From Rhynchopus euleeides (Eukaryota > Euglenozoa > Diplonemea > Diplonemida > Diplonemidae): a stretch of 64,000 bases of DNA. The position numbers and the translations under genes are program-made. This document shows, one piece after another, positions 8,673 to 18,548 of this stretch. The notes under the pieces were generated by a model that saw only the letters and a list, made by a program, of their open reading frames with translations, ran no database searches and had not been told where the DNA came from. The stretch spans positions 1,860,001 through 1,924,000 of the forward strand of contig OY723286.1 in NCBI GenBank assembly GCA_963210315.1, in the 5' to 3' direction. The number at the start of each line of letters is the position of its first letter. The first letter of the stretch is position 1.

Positions 8673-8734
8673 GCACGGTGGCTCCCTTGTGGGAGGAGTG
8701 TTGGCAAGGCGGAGACTCTCCTTGACCACCGTGC
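8673..8734 (+). ncRNA. Candidate structured RNA: 9-bp stem enclosing two hairpins, then TTTT (copy A)
   Basis: An outer nine-pair stem GCACGGTGG (8673-8681) / CCACCGTGC (8726-8734) encloses two hairpins: CTCCC-TTGT-GGGAG (8682-8695) and CAAGG-(10 nt)-CCTTG (8705-8724). The result is a three-way junction of 62 nt. TTTT, a minimal RNA polymerase III stop, follows at 8744-8747. No tRNA box A/B, anticodon arm or known RNA family is recognisable, and a chance or cis-acting structure remains possible. Confidence 0.35.
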
Positions 8735-9549
8735 AGTGCCTGCTTTTCTACTTCACTAATGCATGAATGCACTAATTCACTAATTTCAACCTAAACCACT
8801 CGAGGCATCCCGCCCGAGAGGTTGGGCGTGTGTGGGTGTGCACAATCATCCGGCACACACCATGTAGCGTCATGTTAACTGTTCACAAACCTCTGCTGCA
8901 GCAGGTTGCCAGTCACATCGCACCAGCCGTGCTCTATGCACGGTGCTGCTGTGCCGCTAGCCTGCTGACTGCACTACGAGGTGTTCCCCTGTCTGGTGTG
9001 CGCATTGGGAGGAAGGGTGGGTTCCCGTCCCGCAGGCCAGATGCACAATCTTCACAATACTGTTACCACTTCGCTTTCTTTCTTCCCGGCACAGGGCCAC
9101 ACACAGCAGGAGCAGAGCAGCAGACTTGTTTGTGTGGCCAACGTCCCTCTGGGTGGCACTGGTGTGTGCCTGCAGCTGCGCTACGTGGCTTGTGGGTCAG
9201 GCTGGTGCACCCTGTAGGTGGCAGTGCGCTTCCTCTTCTGACGCATCCATCGACCATCCGCCTCAGCACGGCATTGCGCTACCTGCAGTGCCGTGGTAGG
9301 CGCCGTGCATCCCCCGTAGCATCGGGTCAGTGCAACACGACTCCTGAAGGCTGTTGTCCCCATGCCTGTTCCCTGCGCTTGTCATTGCTATTGCTGTTGC
9401 CACTGCATCAGGATCTCTGCAGCACACCACCACCACCACCCCATCCCCCCACAGGGCACTGCCCTGAAAGCAACACACACACGACTTTCCCTCCACACAC
9501 CCACCCCCCTCCCCCTCTCCCTCTCGCGTGCCCTGCTCCCTCGGCACAC

Positions 9550-11973
9550 ATGGCTGACACTGCCATGCTGCAGCGTGCGGTGATGCGGCAGCTGCGTGCG
9601 CTGTCCAAGCAGCCCCTGTCGAGTGCGTCTGCGGGGATCGGGGACGACGGCAACATGCGTGAGATCCACTGCAACGTGGTGGGGGCGGAGGGCACGCCCT
9701 ACGCGGGCGTGCCGCTCCACTTCGTGCTGGACCTGCCGCCCAACTACCCGGTGGGGTCGCCTGCAGCCGCATTCGTGACGGAGATCTCGTACGTCGGCGG
9801 TTCGGCCGACAGGGATGCCAAGGGGCGGATGACGATCTGCATGAACATCTTCTCGAACTTCCTGGACCAACACGAGGACTGGGCGACCACCAGTGCAGGC
9901 GGATGGACGGCAGCGTGCACGCTGGAGACTGTGCTGCTGCAGGTGCAGAGCGCACTGTGCGAGACAGAATTCCTGTGTGATTCGGAGTCTGCGGTGGAGG
10001 CGACGAAGGAGAGTGCACGCAACCTGAAGTGCACGTGCGGGCACACCTACGACGAGCCCTTCCCGGAGATCCCCGACTGGGAGCCTGCCCCGCAGGAGTC
10101 TGACGCGTCGGTGGTGACGGCTGTGGAGCGCTCCCCCGCACCCTCTGCGCCTGTGAGCACGTCGTCCCGCAGCGGCATGGAGGACGAGGGTGAAGAGGAC
10201 GCACGGTCGTGCGACTCCGAGTCGCTCGACGAGGATGTGGACCCGCAGGAGCGGTGCTACGCCACAGGCGTGTCTGCCCGTACAAAGGGTGCCGTCATCG
10301 GGCTCGGGGTGCAGTGGCACAAGGGGCAGGTCCTGCACACCCCTGCTGAGGCGCTGTCCCTCACCGCCTTCCAGGGGGGGGTGCGCCGCAGCGTCGACAA
10401 CACGAAGGGGTTCGACAGCTTCCTCCCGCTGTCGCTCAGCCCGGAGCACCACAGCCGCGCTTTTGCGGACGCGGCAGTGCACCAGCAGGTGCGCAACCTT
10501 GCACGCCAGTGCAAGCTGATGGACTGCAGTGTGGTGCTCCCAGACACAGCGTTGGACACGGGTGTTGCCTCAGAGCTGTACAGGTCCGTCACTAGTCATC
10601 TGCTTCGCGACGCCCTCACGCACAGCAACCGGACAGGGCTGCAGTGGGCCTGCAAGGCTGCGCACAAGACGGCAGCATACCTGGTGGCGCAGTGCCTGCC
10701 GCAGAACGAGAAGGAGGAGCAGGCCCTGCTGGCCAGCGTGGTCATCGAGCCTGCCTCTGTGGAGGTTCCACCCGTGGAGGTCCCGGAGCCGACGGAATGG
10801 ATCGATTGCTGGGACGCAGCTGAACCGGAGCCGGTGCCGGAACCGAAAGCCGCACAGCCACCGCCACCCCCGCCGAGGCCGCTCAGCCCAGAGGAGCAGG
10901 CAGTGGCAGACGGGTGTGTCCTGGTGCGGAAGGATGAGGTGGTGCTGGACAAGAACGGTGTGGTGCTGCGTGTGCGTGCAGGGTTGCAGGCACTGCGTGC
11001 AGGTGTGTCGCCCGGCATGCGTCTGCACATCGAGCTGATGACCGCAGAGGGGCCTCTGTACCGCGTGCTGCCGCCCGACGCGAAGCAGCGTGTGAACGGC
11101 GTCGTCGCGGCGTGGCGGGGCAACGCAGGGCTCGTGGTGCCCGCCCTCCCCCCCATGCTGGCGGGGGGGCGGGGCGGCGACCCGGCGGTGCATCTCGGCC
11201 CTGTCGCCTGCCACATCAGGAACTTCACGGGGCGGCGGAGGGAAATGCCGTCGGTGGGCGACGCCGTGTCCTTTGTGGCCCGTCCCGACGGGCAGGGCAG
11301 CATGCTGGCGGACGAGGTGTGCGTGCTGCCGGGTCGGGGTGCCGAGTCGCGGTTCCGCGTGCGGGGGGGCGGGAGGCGCACCGTGCTGTGCTGGGTGAAT
11401 GTGAACAATCTCTTCGAGGCGAACGAGGTGGAGTTTGCCCAGCACCCCTCCATCCCCAAGGCGCTGGCCTACCAGAAGAACACAGACGCCCCGCAGGTGG
11501 TGCGCGAGCTGCGCTACGGCGGGGGCGACCGCATCGAGATGCCGGGCATCGGCAAGGCGGTGCGCATCCCTGTGCCGCCGGGGCCGCAGCGTGCGCACAT
11601 GCTGGCTGCGCTGCGCGACCTGGCGGAGGCTGTGAAGATCGTGCACAACCTGCCAGCGTGCCCTGCTGCTGGGGAGGCACACGCACCCGCACCCGCACGC
11701 ATCGCGCCGGCAGTGCGTCACCCGCCTCAGTGCGAGCGGACGGATGTGCGCAGGCTGCTGATATCCCCGCTGTGTGGCTTCGACGGTGCAACAGCCGCCA
11801 GGGTGAAGGGCATGCTGTCCCCCTGTGTGGGTGTGGCACATGTGGCAGTGCAGCAGGACCGCCCGCTGCAGGCTGTGGTGGACCTGCAGGAGCCTGTGGG
11901 CCCGCAGCAGCTGCGGGCGCTCAACGCCTTCATCAGGCAGGTCTCCCCCTTCCTCACCGCAGAGCCGTATTGA
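9550..11973 (+). CDS. E2-like (UBC-fold) protein with cold-shock-like C-terminal part (copy A)
   Basis: 807 residues, no signal peptide, presumably cytosolic or nuclear. Residues about 1-145 resemble a ubiquitin-conjugating E2 fold: LDLPPNYPVGSPAA (Pro-rich loop), GRMTICMNIFSNF with Cys97 at the place of the catalytic Cys, then TLETVLLQVQSAL. The usual HPN motif is absent. Residues 160-237 are acidic and Ser-rich with a CTCGH pair. Residues about 236-310 (YATGVS...FQGGVRRS...FDSFLPLSLSPEHHSRA) resemble a segment that I recall next to UBC domains in uncharacterised protist proteins. A Pro-rich linker (404-446) leads to a PDZ-like stretch (455-500), a cold-shock-like barrel (515-594) and an unrecognised end. 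Ubiquitin transfer is uncertain. ATG 9550 (context CACACATGG) starts the conserved domain; the 240 open codons upstream look non-coding. Confidence 0.8.
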   Translation: MADTAMLQRAVMRQLRALSKQPLSSASAGIGDDGNMREIHCNVVGAEGTPYAGVPLHFVLDLPPNYPVGSPAAAFVTEISYVGGSADRDAKGRMTICMNIFSNFLDQHEDWATTSAGGWTAACTLETVLLQVQSALCETEFLCDSESAVEATKESARNLKCTCGHTYDEPFPEIPDWEPAPQESDASVVTAVERSPAPSAPVSTSSRSGMEDEGEEDARSCDSESLDEDVDPQERCYATGVSARTKGAVIGLGVQWHKGQVLHTPAEALSLTAFQGGVRRSVDNTKGFDSFLPLSLSPEHHSRAFADAAVHQQVRNLARQCKLMDCSVVLPDTALDTGVASELYRSVTSHLLRDALTHSNRTGLQWACKAAHKTAAYLVAQCLPQNEKEEQALLASVVIEPASVEVPPVEVPEPTEWIDCWDAAEPEPVPEPKAAQPPPPPPRPLSPEEQAVADGCVLVRKDEVVLDKNGVVLRVRAGLQALRAGVSPGMRLHIELMTAEGPLYRVLPPDAKQRVNGVVAAWRGNAGLVVPALPPMLAGGRGGDPAVHLGPVACHIRNFTGRRREMPSVGDAVSFVARPDGQGSMLADEVCVLPGRGAESRFRVRGGGRRTVLCWVNVNNLFEANEVEFAQHPSIPKALAYQKNTDAPQVVRELRYGGGDRIEMPGIGKAVRIPVPPGPQRAHMLAALRDLAEAVKIVHNLPACPAAGEAHAPAPARIAPAVRHPPQCERTDVRRLLISPLCGFDGATAARVKGMLSPCVGVAHVAVQQDRPLQAVVDLQEPVGPQQLRALNAFIRQVSPFLTAEPY

Positions 11974-12023
11974 ATGTGTCGGGCCGGCCTTGTTCCTGAC
12001 TTGTGCCACTCCCCTCCGCCTGC

Positions 12024-12042
12024 TGCGGCAAGGCTGTCCGCA
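12024..12042 (+). other. Hairpin after E2-like stop
   Basis: TGCGG and CCGCA with a nine-base loop, 50 bases after the stop. Two further inverted repeats follow at 12063-12074 and 12104-12126 (seven pairs, TTTCCAG/CTGGAAA). The 12024 hairpin has copies at 37959-37977 and 60594-60612. Confidence 0.3.
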
Positions 12043-12676
12043 ACGAGAGGAGTCGCGCCGACTGAGGTGCCTCACCCCTTCACAGGCGCGGGAGTTGGTT
12101 GCATTTCCAGCTAGGCAAACTGGAAAGTCATGAGGGTCGTCGGGAGCCAAGAAGTCTCACAGTTGAAGTTACCCCAACGTTGCCAATCCCAACACCACAT
12201 CCTAAGACCGGTGCGAGAGGTCTTCCTGCAGACTGTCTAACACACCCTCCTCTGTACAGACCACTTGCCTCGGCTTTGCTTCTTCCCTGCAAGTTCTGCC
12301 CCGTATTCGAGCAGCTGCGCATCCTCTGGCCCACGCAGCAGTTCATCCGGAGCCACTTGCAGACTTTCCTTCTTGCCCTTCGCTTCGAGTTGAGTGCCCT
12401 TCGCACAATAGGTGGGGAGGCACGGGGTGGGGTGGTCCTCCTCTCCGGTCCTTGGGCAGGAGCCTGGCGTGTTGTGTGCCACATCGTTGGCAGGCACGCC
12501 GCAAGGATGCGGTTGGGAGGGAAAGCTTGCTTGAGACTAACTTTAGAGACTTGCCCTGTCAGCAGAAAGGCAGTATCAGTATGGGGACGCACCTGACAAG
12601 ACCCCGTCACTGGTCCCGCGTGAAGGTCAGAAGGACGACGTGAAGGTTACGGAAGAAGGTCAAGGTGCTGACGAAA

Positions 12677-12684
12677 CTATATAG
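12677..12684 (+). promoter_or_regulatory. TATA-like motif upstream of LamG gene
   Basis: CTATATAG about 320 bases before the LamG-gene ATG, in GC-rich surroundings. Copies at 38612-38619 and 61247-61254. Suggestive only. Confidence 0.2.
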
Positions 12685-13000
12685 GGTGTCACCGGCACAC
12701 GCAGAGAGGCAGGAGGAGTTGCGTGTATTTGTATCGCCGATGAGTTGCTTTTGCAGGAGATGATGAGAGTCAGGCAGCCTTTTGGTCAGCACAGGTTTGG
12801 TGGGCCTGCACTCCAGCACAACAGTCTGGGAGGTATTGTGGACGACTCTGTTTGTTCCCCGTCGTGCCTCACGAAGGTTGCAATGCTGTCACTGTTGCAT
12901 GGACCACCAAGCGCACCACAGCACACTCACACCGCCACAGGAAGGAGTACCATCCCCACAACCCTTCTGGGACCGCCTCCCACGCCCTTTCCGCCTCACG

Positions 13001-16000
13001 ATGCACAGCGGCATGCGGCATCCGCAGATCGTGCTGCAGCTGTTGGGCGTGGCCTTGCTCTGTGTGGGGGCGGCAGAGGGTCGCATCTACTCGCAGTACA
13101 CGCTGGACGGGCCAGCAGTGGAGGACACGTACCGGCGGACGAGCTCGAGGAAGCGGATCGCCCTCGGGAGCGGCAGCAACGCGGTGTGCGGGAGGTCATA
13201 CCACGTCAAGCCGCGCGACTTCATCAGCCTGCAGGCATCGAACGGGGCACCCACGGGGAAGACGGACTTCACCATCGCCGGGTACGTGAAGCCGGTGCGT
13301 CTGGGGAAGAGGGCGCTGTTCGCAATTGGCTGGACGGACAGGTGGCGACGTGCAGGCCACTGGGGTGCGTGGGTGTCGGTGGACGGTGCGGGGCGGGTTG
13401 GGGTGCACACCCCGGCACTGGGGTTGCGGAGCAGGACGGCCCTGCGACGCGGGGTGTGGGCGCACGTCGTGCTGACGTACACGGCGGCAGAGACGAAGCT
13501 GCGGCTGTGGGTGGACGGGAAGGTTGTGCTGACGAGGCGGGTGGCGATGCACCTGCGGCAGAAGTCGAGGTACGGGGGCATGGCCATCGGGGAGTTCCAC
13601 CTGGGCGGGTCACCGTTCGCACGCGGGGGTGAGTATTTCATCGACCACGTCAGCTTCGCAGACCATGCCGTCACCGACGTGGCTGAGGTTGCAGCCCCGT
13701 GCATCAAGGGGCCGCCGATCCGTGCACCGACACCTGTGCCACGCACACAGTCCCCCCCCACCCCACCTGCACCGACACGCGCGCCACGTACACCCGCACC
13801 CACCCCTCCGCGGACGCCATCACCTGTGCGGACACCTGCACCTGCACCGCCGCAGCCAGCACGCGGGGACGCCGCTCTGTGTGCGCAGAAGGGGGCCGTG
13901 TGCGGGGCAGTCCGTGACGGGAAGGGGAAGACAGTGACGTGCGGGACGTGCGGGGCTGGGGAGATGTGTTCCTTCGGGCGCTGCGAGGCACGGTGCTCGC
14001 TGGAGGTGCTCGCGAAGAAGAAGGGGCCGTTCGACGGGCTGTTCGCATTCGTGCCGCTGCAGTTTGCCTACGAGGACCTGTCGGAGAACCAGCACCCCGT
14101 GACGGCGGAGCTGCTGGCAAACGACCGGAGCGCAGACACGTTCCCCTACGAGAGCGCGGTGGACATGGCGGACAAGGTGGTGCGGGTGGACTTCCAGAGG
14201 CGGACGGTGAGGCCGGCGATGACGCTGTCGTTCAAGCTGATGCCGAAGGCGCTCGGGCAAAGCGGGGTGGTGCTGACCTTCGGGCCGCTGACGGTGTTGG
14301 CGGGCGGGAAGCTCTCCGTGACGGTGGGTGGGATGACGGTGGTGAACACGGCACAGCCCTTGAACCACCGGCGCTGCAACCATGTTGTTGTTCAGCTCTC
14401 GAGCCGCGGCAGCTTGGCCACGTTTGTGAACGGGCGCCGCACGGAGCGCGCCCTCGGGCGGGCCGCCGCACTGATGCTGGGTGGCTCGCTGACAGTCGGG
14501 CGCTACCTCGGGAAGGTGTGGGACGTGCGTGTGTACGAGAGGGCGCTGGCGGGGCGCGAGATTGCGGACCTCGGGGACGACTGCGACAGCGGGCTCAGCA
14601 TGGAGGTGCGGGACGCAGGGTACCCGAACTACATGTGTGGGGTGTACTACTGCATGTACTGGCCTGCCGGGGTGACGGACACGACGCAGGAGAGTCTCGA
14701 CTACCAGTTGTCCGGGCATGACATGGTGTGGGAGCACAACGTGCTGGAGACCGGGATGTACGTGCAGGGGGCGCTGTGTGCGGAGCTTGCCAAACCGCGC
14801 GACCTGCTGCTGACGGCGGGGTATCGCAAGTCGTGGGTCAGCAAGTTCACCTTTGCGAAGCCGTGGAACCAGTACGTGCTGCACGAGAACTTCCACGCGT
14901 ACCAGGCGCGCGTCAGGGGGTCCACGAAGTTCCTGGCCGAGTCGACTGCATCGTGGGGGGCGTTCTCGCAGAAGCCGACCGCATACGACACAATCCTCGG
15001 GATGTACACGCTGCAGCCGCAGCTGGCGCTGTGGACCACGCAGAGCTCTGTATTTGAGGACGGGATCATCGACAACGCGAAGGGGGGTCACCAGTACGGG
15101 GCTGCCATCTGGGAGTGGTACGTCACGCACCACGTGCTGGGGGACGACTTCTTCATCGGGAAGGTGTACAACCGCAGGGTGCTCGGGCTGGCCCCGACCA
15201 GCGGTGCCCCTGCAGAGGGGATGTACAACGCGCTGCGGGAGGCCGGGTTCGACATGCGCGACGTGTTCAGCGACTTCGCGGCACGTGTGACGACGTGGGA
15301 CATGGACTACGAGGAGACGTTCCGTGCGTCAGAGCTGGGGTCCTTCCGCCGCATGGACAGGAACAACCGGAAGGCGGACAAGCCGATCCCTGACTCGGAG
15401 GTGGACAACAAGATCGCAGAGTTCTACGGGGTGCGCGGGGCAGGCACGAGGTGGGTGGCTGTGCCGGATCGCTACAAGATCGGGGACTGGGCGTACAACG
15501 CGTACGAGGTGGACGTGACCGCAGCCACCACGTACGAGGTTGGGATGAAGCCGTCGACACGCAACCCGGCGTACTCTGAGTTTCGTGCACAGGCAGTGGT
15601 GCACAACACGCAGACGGGGAAGCGGAGGTACCACAAGCTGCCGGTCACGAAGGCGGGTGTGGCTGTGACGGTGCGGGTGCGTGCTGCCGCAGGGGAGAAG
15701 CTGTACCTGGTTGTGGCCAACACACCTTCAACAATGTTCACCGGTTTCAAGGCCTACACGTACGAGTACCTGCTGGCCCCGAGGAAGGCGGGTGGGGCTC
15801 CTGCACCCACACGGGCGCCCCCAACCCCACCTGCGCCGACACGCGCACCGCGTACGCGCCCACCGGCCCCTGTGCGGACGCCAGCACCGGCACCATCGCC
15901 ATCACCACCCACCCCGCCGGCAGCGGGCCGTGCACGCGTGTTCCTGATGGCGGGTCAGTCGAACATGGTGGGGCACGGGCGGGTGTCTGACCTCAAGATC

Positions 16001-17640
16001 TTTGAACCGAAGCTGCTGGAGACCAGGGACGACGTGTTCGCCAAGTCGATCATCGAGGTGCGCAGGGGAACAGGGCGCCTCGCCCCTCAGTACGGGAGGG
16101 CGTTCGGCCCGGAGCTGGGGTTCGGGCACGTGCTCGGGGACACCTTCGCGGAGGATGTGTACCTCTTCAAGGCTGCGAAGGGAGGGACCCAGATTGCGAA
16201 CGAGGACCACTGGGCCCCGCGCGGGAAGGACGGCAACCTGTACAAGCAGGCCATTGCAGGGTTCAAGCAGTTCCTGTCGCGCGACGTGCCGAGGGAGCAT
16301 GTGGTGTCGGGGTTTGTGTGGTTCCAGGGGTACAACGACGCCTTCTCCGACGCGAACGCGAACGGGTACGAGGCGGCGCTGGTGGAGCTGATTGCGTCTG
16401 TGCGGCGGGACCTGGGGGTGGCGGACCTGCCTGTCGTGGTGGTGCAGGGGAACGACAACCAGGGTGTGCGTGGGGACATCATCAGGGCTGCGCAGGCGAA
16501 GGTGGCGACAGAGGACGCGCATGCCGACTGGGTTGTGTCGGGCGACCTGTACAACTACTTCCACTACGACAGCCCGTCGATGGCCACGATCGGGCGGCGT
16601 GCGGGGCAGGCAATGCTGCCGTTTCTTGGGCGGGCGGGTGCCTTCAAGGATGTGTATGTGGGGACACAGGGCAGGACGCTGCAGGTTGCGGGACGTGAGG
16701 GCGTGCTTGCGAACGACCGGGGCGTGGGCAAGGGCAGGGCACAGGTGGTGGCCAGGCCGTCGCACGGGAACCTGGTACTGCGCAGCGACGGCGGGTTCAC
16801 GTACCGCCCTGCTGCAGGGTTTGTCGGGCTCGACACCTTCACGTACACCGTGGCAGACAGGGCGGGGGTGGTGGGGAACCCTGCGGTCGTCGAAGTCTGG
16901 GTGGAGACGAAGACCGCGTCGGACGAGAAGCTGATTGTGCACTACGCATTCGAGGAGGCGGGTGTGGTGGCGGACAGGTCGTCGCCGTCGTCCCCCTCCA
17001 TCGTGTACGACTCGACCAGGAGGGTGCAGGCGTACGCCGACCCGACGGGGGTGTCTGTGGGGGAGGCACGCGGGGTGTCGGGCAAGTGTGCGGTGCTGTC
17101 GGGCACCCCGAAGAAGTGGGGCGACGGGCACCTGTCTGTACAGATGTCCCCGATGCCGGACTTCCTCCTCTTCGGGCTGGACGACATCACCGTGTGCATG
17201 TGGGTGAAGGTGGCAGCGCCCACCACGGACAAGATGCCGATCTTCTCCAACGCCGGGCGCCCCAATATACCATGGGGCTGACGCTGCTGACGGGCGGGCC
17301 CGGCAAGTCCTTCACCACTGTTGTGTACGGCACGGGGGGGCGCAGGGTCACCGTCGCCTCACAGGGCCCTGCCATCGATGACGGGGCATGGCACCACGTG
17401 GCAGCTGTCGTGTCGCGCTCCACCAACACCGCGACAAACTACGTGGACGGGCGGGCCGTGTCGACTGCCGGCATCTCCGGGGTGGGCGGGGCGTTCGAGC
17501 AGGGCTTCTACACGCGCCTGGGCGGTGTGGCGTGGCTCGGAAGCAACGCGAAGTTCGTGGGGCACATGGACGAGGTGCGGGTGTACCGCACAGCACTCCC
17601 CGCAGCACGCATCGCACAGCTGTTTGCTCGCAGGGAGTGA
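13001..17640 (+). CDS. Very large secreted multidomain protein: LamG, HExxH region, SASA esterase, LamG (copy A)
   Basis: About 1546 residues if one frame break is bridged. Order: signal peptide (1-26); LamG/concanavalin-like fold (about 28-225); Pro/Thr-rich linker (236-288); small Cys-rich module (293-332, eight Cys); second LamG-like fold (about 335-525); a region resembling DUF6055 with HENFH at 628-632 and Glu647, a possible zinc-peptidase motif; second Pro-rich linker (931-975); SASA/CE6-type esterase with MAGQSNMVG (Ser987), VWFQGYND and YFHYDS; a bacterial-style Ig/cadherin-like repeat (about 1237-1303, FTYRPAAGF-x(5)-FTYTVAD); third LamG fold (about 1311-end). The frame from 13001 stops at 17281. 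The rest of the last LamG fold continues in another frame, joined if the four C before AATATACC were five. Likely role: binding and deacetylating or cleaving extracellular glycans or proteins, by inference. ATG 13001 begins the signal peptide. Confidence 0.88.
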
Positions 17641-17745
17641 AGGGACTTGAGACTTGAGACAGCAGCAGTGAGTGTGTGGTTGGGGCGGCAGGTGGCTTTG
17701 CCTGTGTGCGTGTGTGTTTGTCCCGCTCTCGTCATAGACCGAAAA

Positions 17746-17762
17746 GGGCAGTGTCGCTGCCC
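17746..17762 (+). other. Hairpin after LamG gene
   Basis: GGGCAG-TGTCG-CTGCCC, 105 bases after the stop. Copy at 43681-43697; copy C is outside the window. Confidence 0.35.
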
Positions 17763-18432
17763 CAGCGGAGGGACCGACACACAAGGCACACAAAAGCAAG
17801 CGACCCCGCTGCCCACCAACTGTGAGTGTGCTGTGGCTGTGGTGTGTACAGGGTGTGTCCCCTTCTGCCTCTTTCTCTGTCTCCCTCTCCACGATCTGCT
17901 ACACTTGACTGTGTACCAGATGACATATTATTGACGTTTTCACTATAACTCTTGCGCTTCCTTGTTGGGGCAACCGACATGCGTGTTCTGTGCACACCAC
18001 CTCTCCCCTCAGGAGTGTTCCTCTCTGCACCATTCCGCAGATCAGCATCCAGTCGTGCGCACAGGTTCACACGGTGGGGTTGGTTGCCCCGTTCTCTTCT
18101 TTGTCCTGCGTGCGTGAGTTCCGTTCGTTGTGTCTGTTCTCTGCCTTTACTGTCAGCGGACGTGGCACAGTTTTTACATCCTGCCACAAGCTGCCGTGGG
18201 TGGCTGACACACAAGGCCACTCACTCACAGCCCCGCATCCACAACACCACCACCCCTGCCCATGTAGTTGGTTGTCTTTCAGCCACTTCTTGCCGTTCCC
18301 CAGGTGAAGGGATAAAGGCAACCGTATCTGGAATGACATGTCCTTGGAAGCACCCCACTCCCCCAGCACCCAGCTTGACTCAGGTGTTGACGCACACCCT
18401 CGCCCTGCACCACATCTCCACTGCTGTTCACC

Positions 18433-18462
18433 CTGGTGCCACCCCCACATCAGAGGCACCAG
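18433..18462 (+). other. 8-bp inverted repeat before peroxidase gene
   Basis: CTGGTGCC and GGCACCAG with a 14-base loop, ending 86 bases before the ATG. Adjacent ACC and GGT can extend it across a small bulge. Possible 5' UTR structure or binding site. Copy at 44368-44397. Confidence 0.35.
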
Positions 18463-18548
18463 TTGGGTGTGCCCACCTGTACCCTGTACCCCTCCACACC
18501 ACACCACACCTCATCACACTGCCGCAGATTGTTTGCAACTCACTGAGA

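Larger units (their letters stand above)
7970..9549. other. Spacer between guanine deaminase and E2-like gene, copy A
   Basis: No protein gene recognised. It has two hairpins just after the stop (7976-7987 and 7996-8020), a short CCCTC-TCGT-GAGGG hairpin near 8293-8306, a 45-base T/C tract (8602-8645), the candidate structured RNA at 8673-8734, an AT-rich stretch with repeated CACTAAT/ATGCA words (8753-8787), a CGCCC/GGGCG hairpin (8811-8828) and a CCACCACCACC run (9427-9440). A second pyrimidine tract (9490-9530) lies directly before the E2-like ATG. The frame of that gene stays open back to 8830, but it lacks conserved content. Confidence 0.5.
11974..13000. other. Spacer between E2-like and LamG genes, copy A
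   Basis: No gene recognised. It holds a TGCGG/CCGCA hairpin (12024-12042), TGAGG-TG-CCTCA (12063-12074), TTTCCAG/CTGGAAA (12104-12126), AGACC/GGTCT near 12205-12222, a TATA-like CTATATAG (12677-12684) and the only substitution between copies (12704). Frames running into the LamG gene from 12782 begin at TTG and lack coding character. Confidence 0.5.
17641..18548. other. Spacer between LamG and peroxidase genes, copy A
   Basis: No gene recognised; the peroxidase frame stays open upstream to 17952 but without conserved content. It contains a duplicated ACTTGAG word right after the stop, a hairpin at 17746-17762, T/C-rich stretches (17865-17890, 18080-18110) and an eight-pair inverted repeat shortly before the peroxidase start (18433-18462). 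Confidence 0.5.

Noticed and set aside
8673-8734. tRNA gene at the cloverleaf-like structure
   Set aside because: Only two arms inside the closing stem, no T-loop TTCGA motif, and no anticodon arm of the right size.
8830-9549. In-frame extension of 240 codons upstream of the E2-like gene
   Set aside because: It lacks coding bias, is rich in Cys/Pro from pyrimidine and CA tracts, and the conserved domain starts at ATG 9550.
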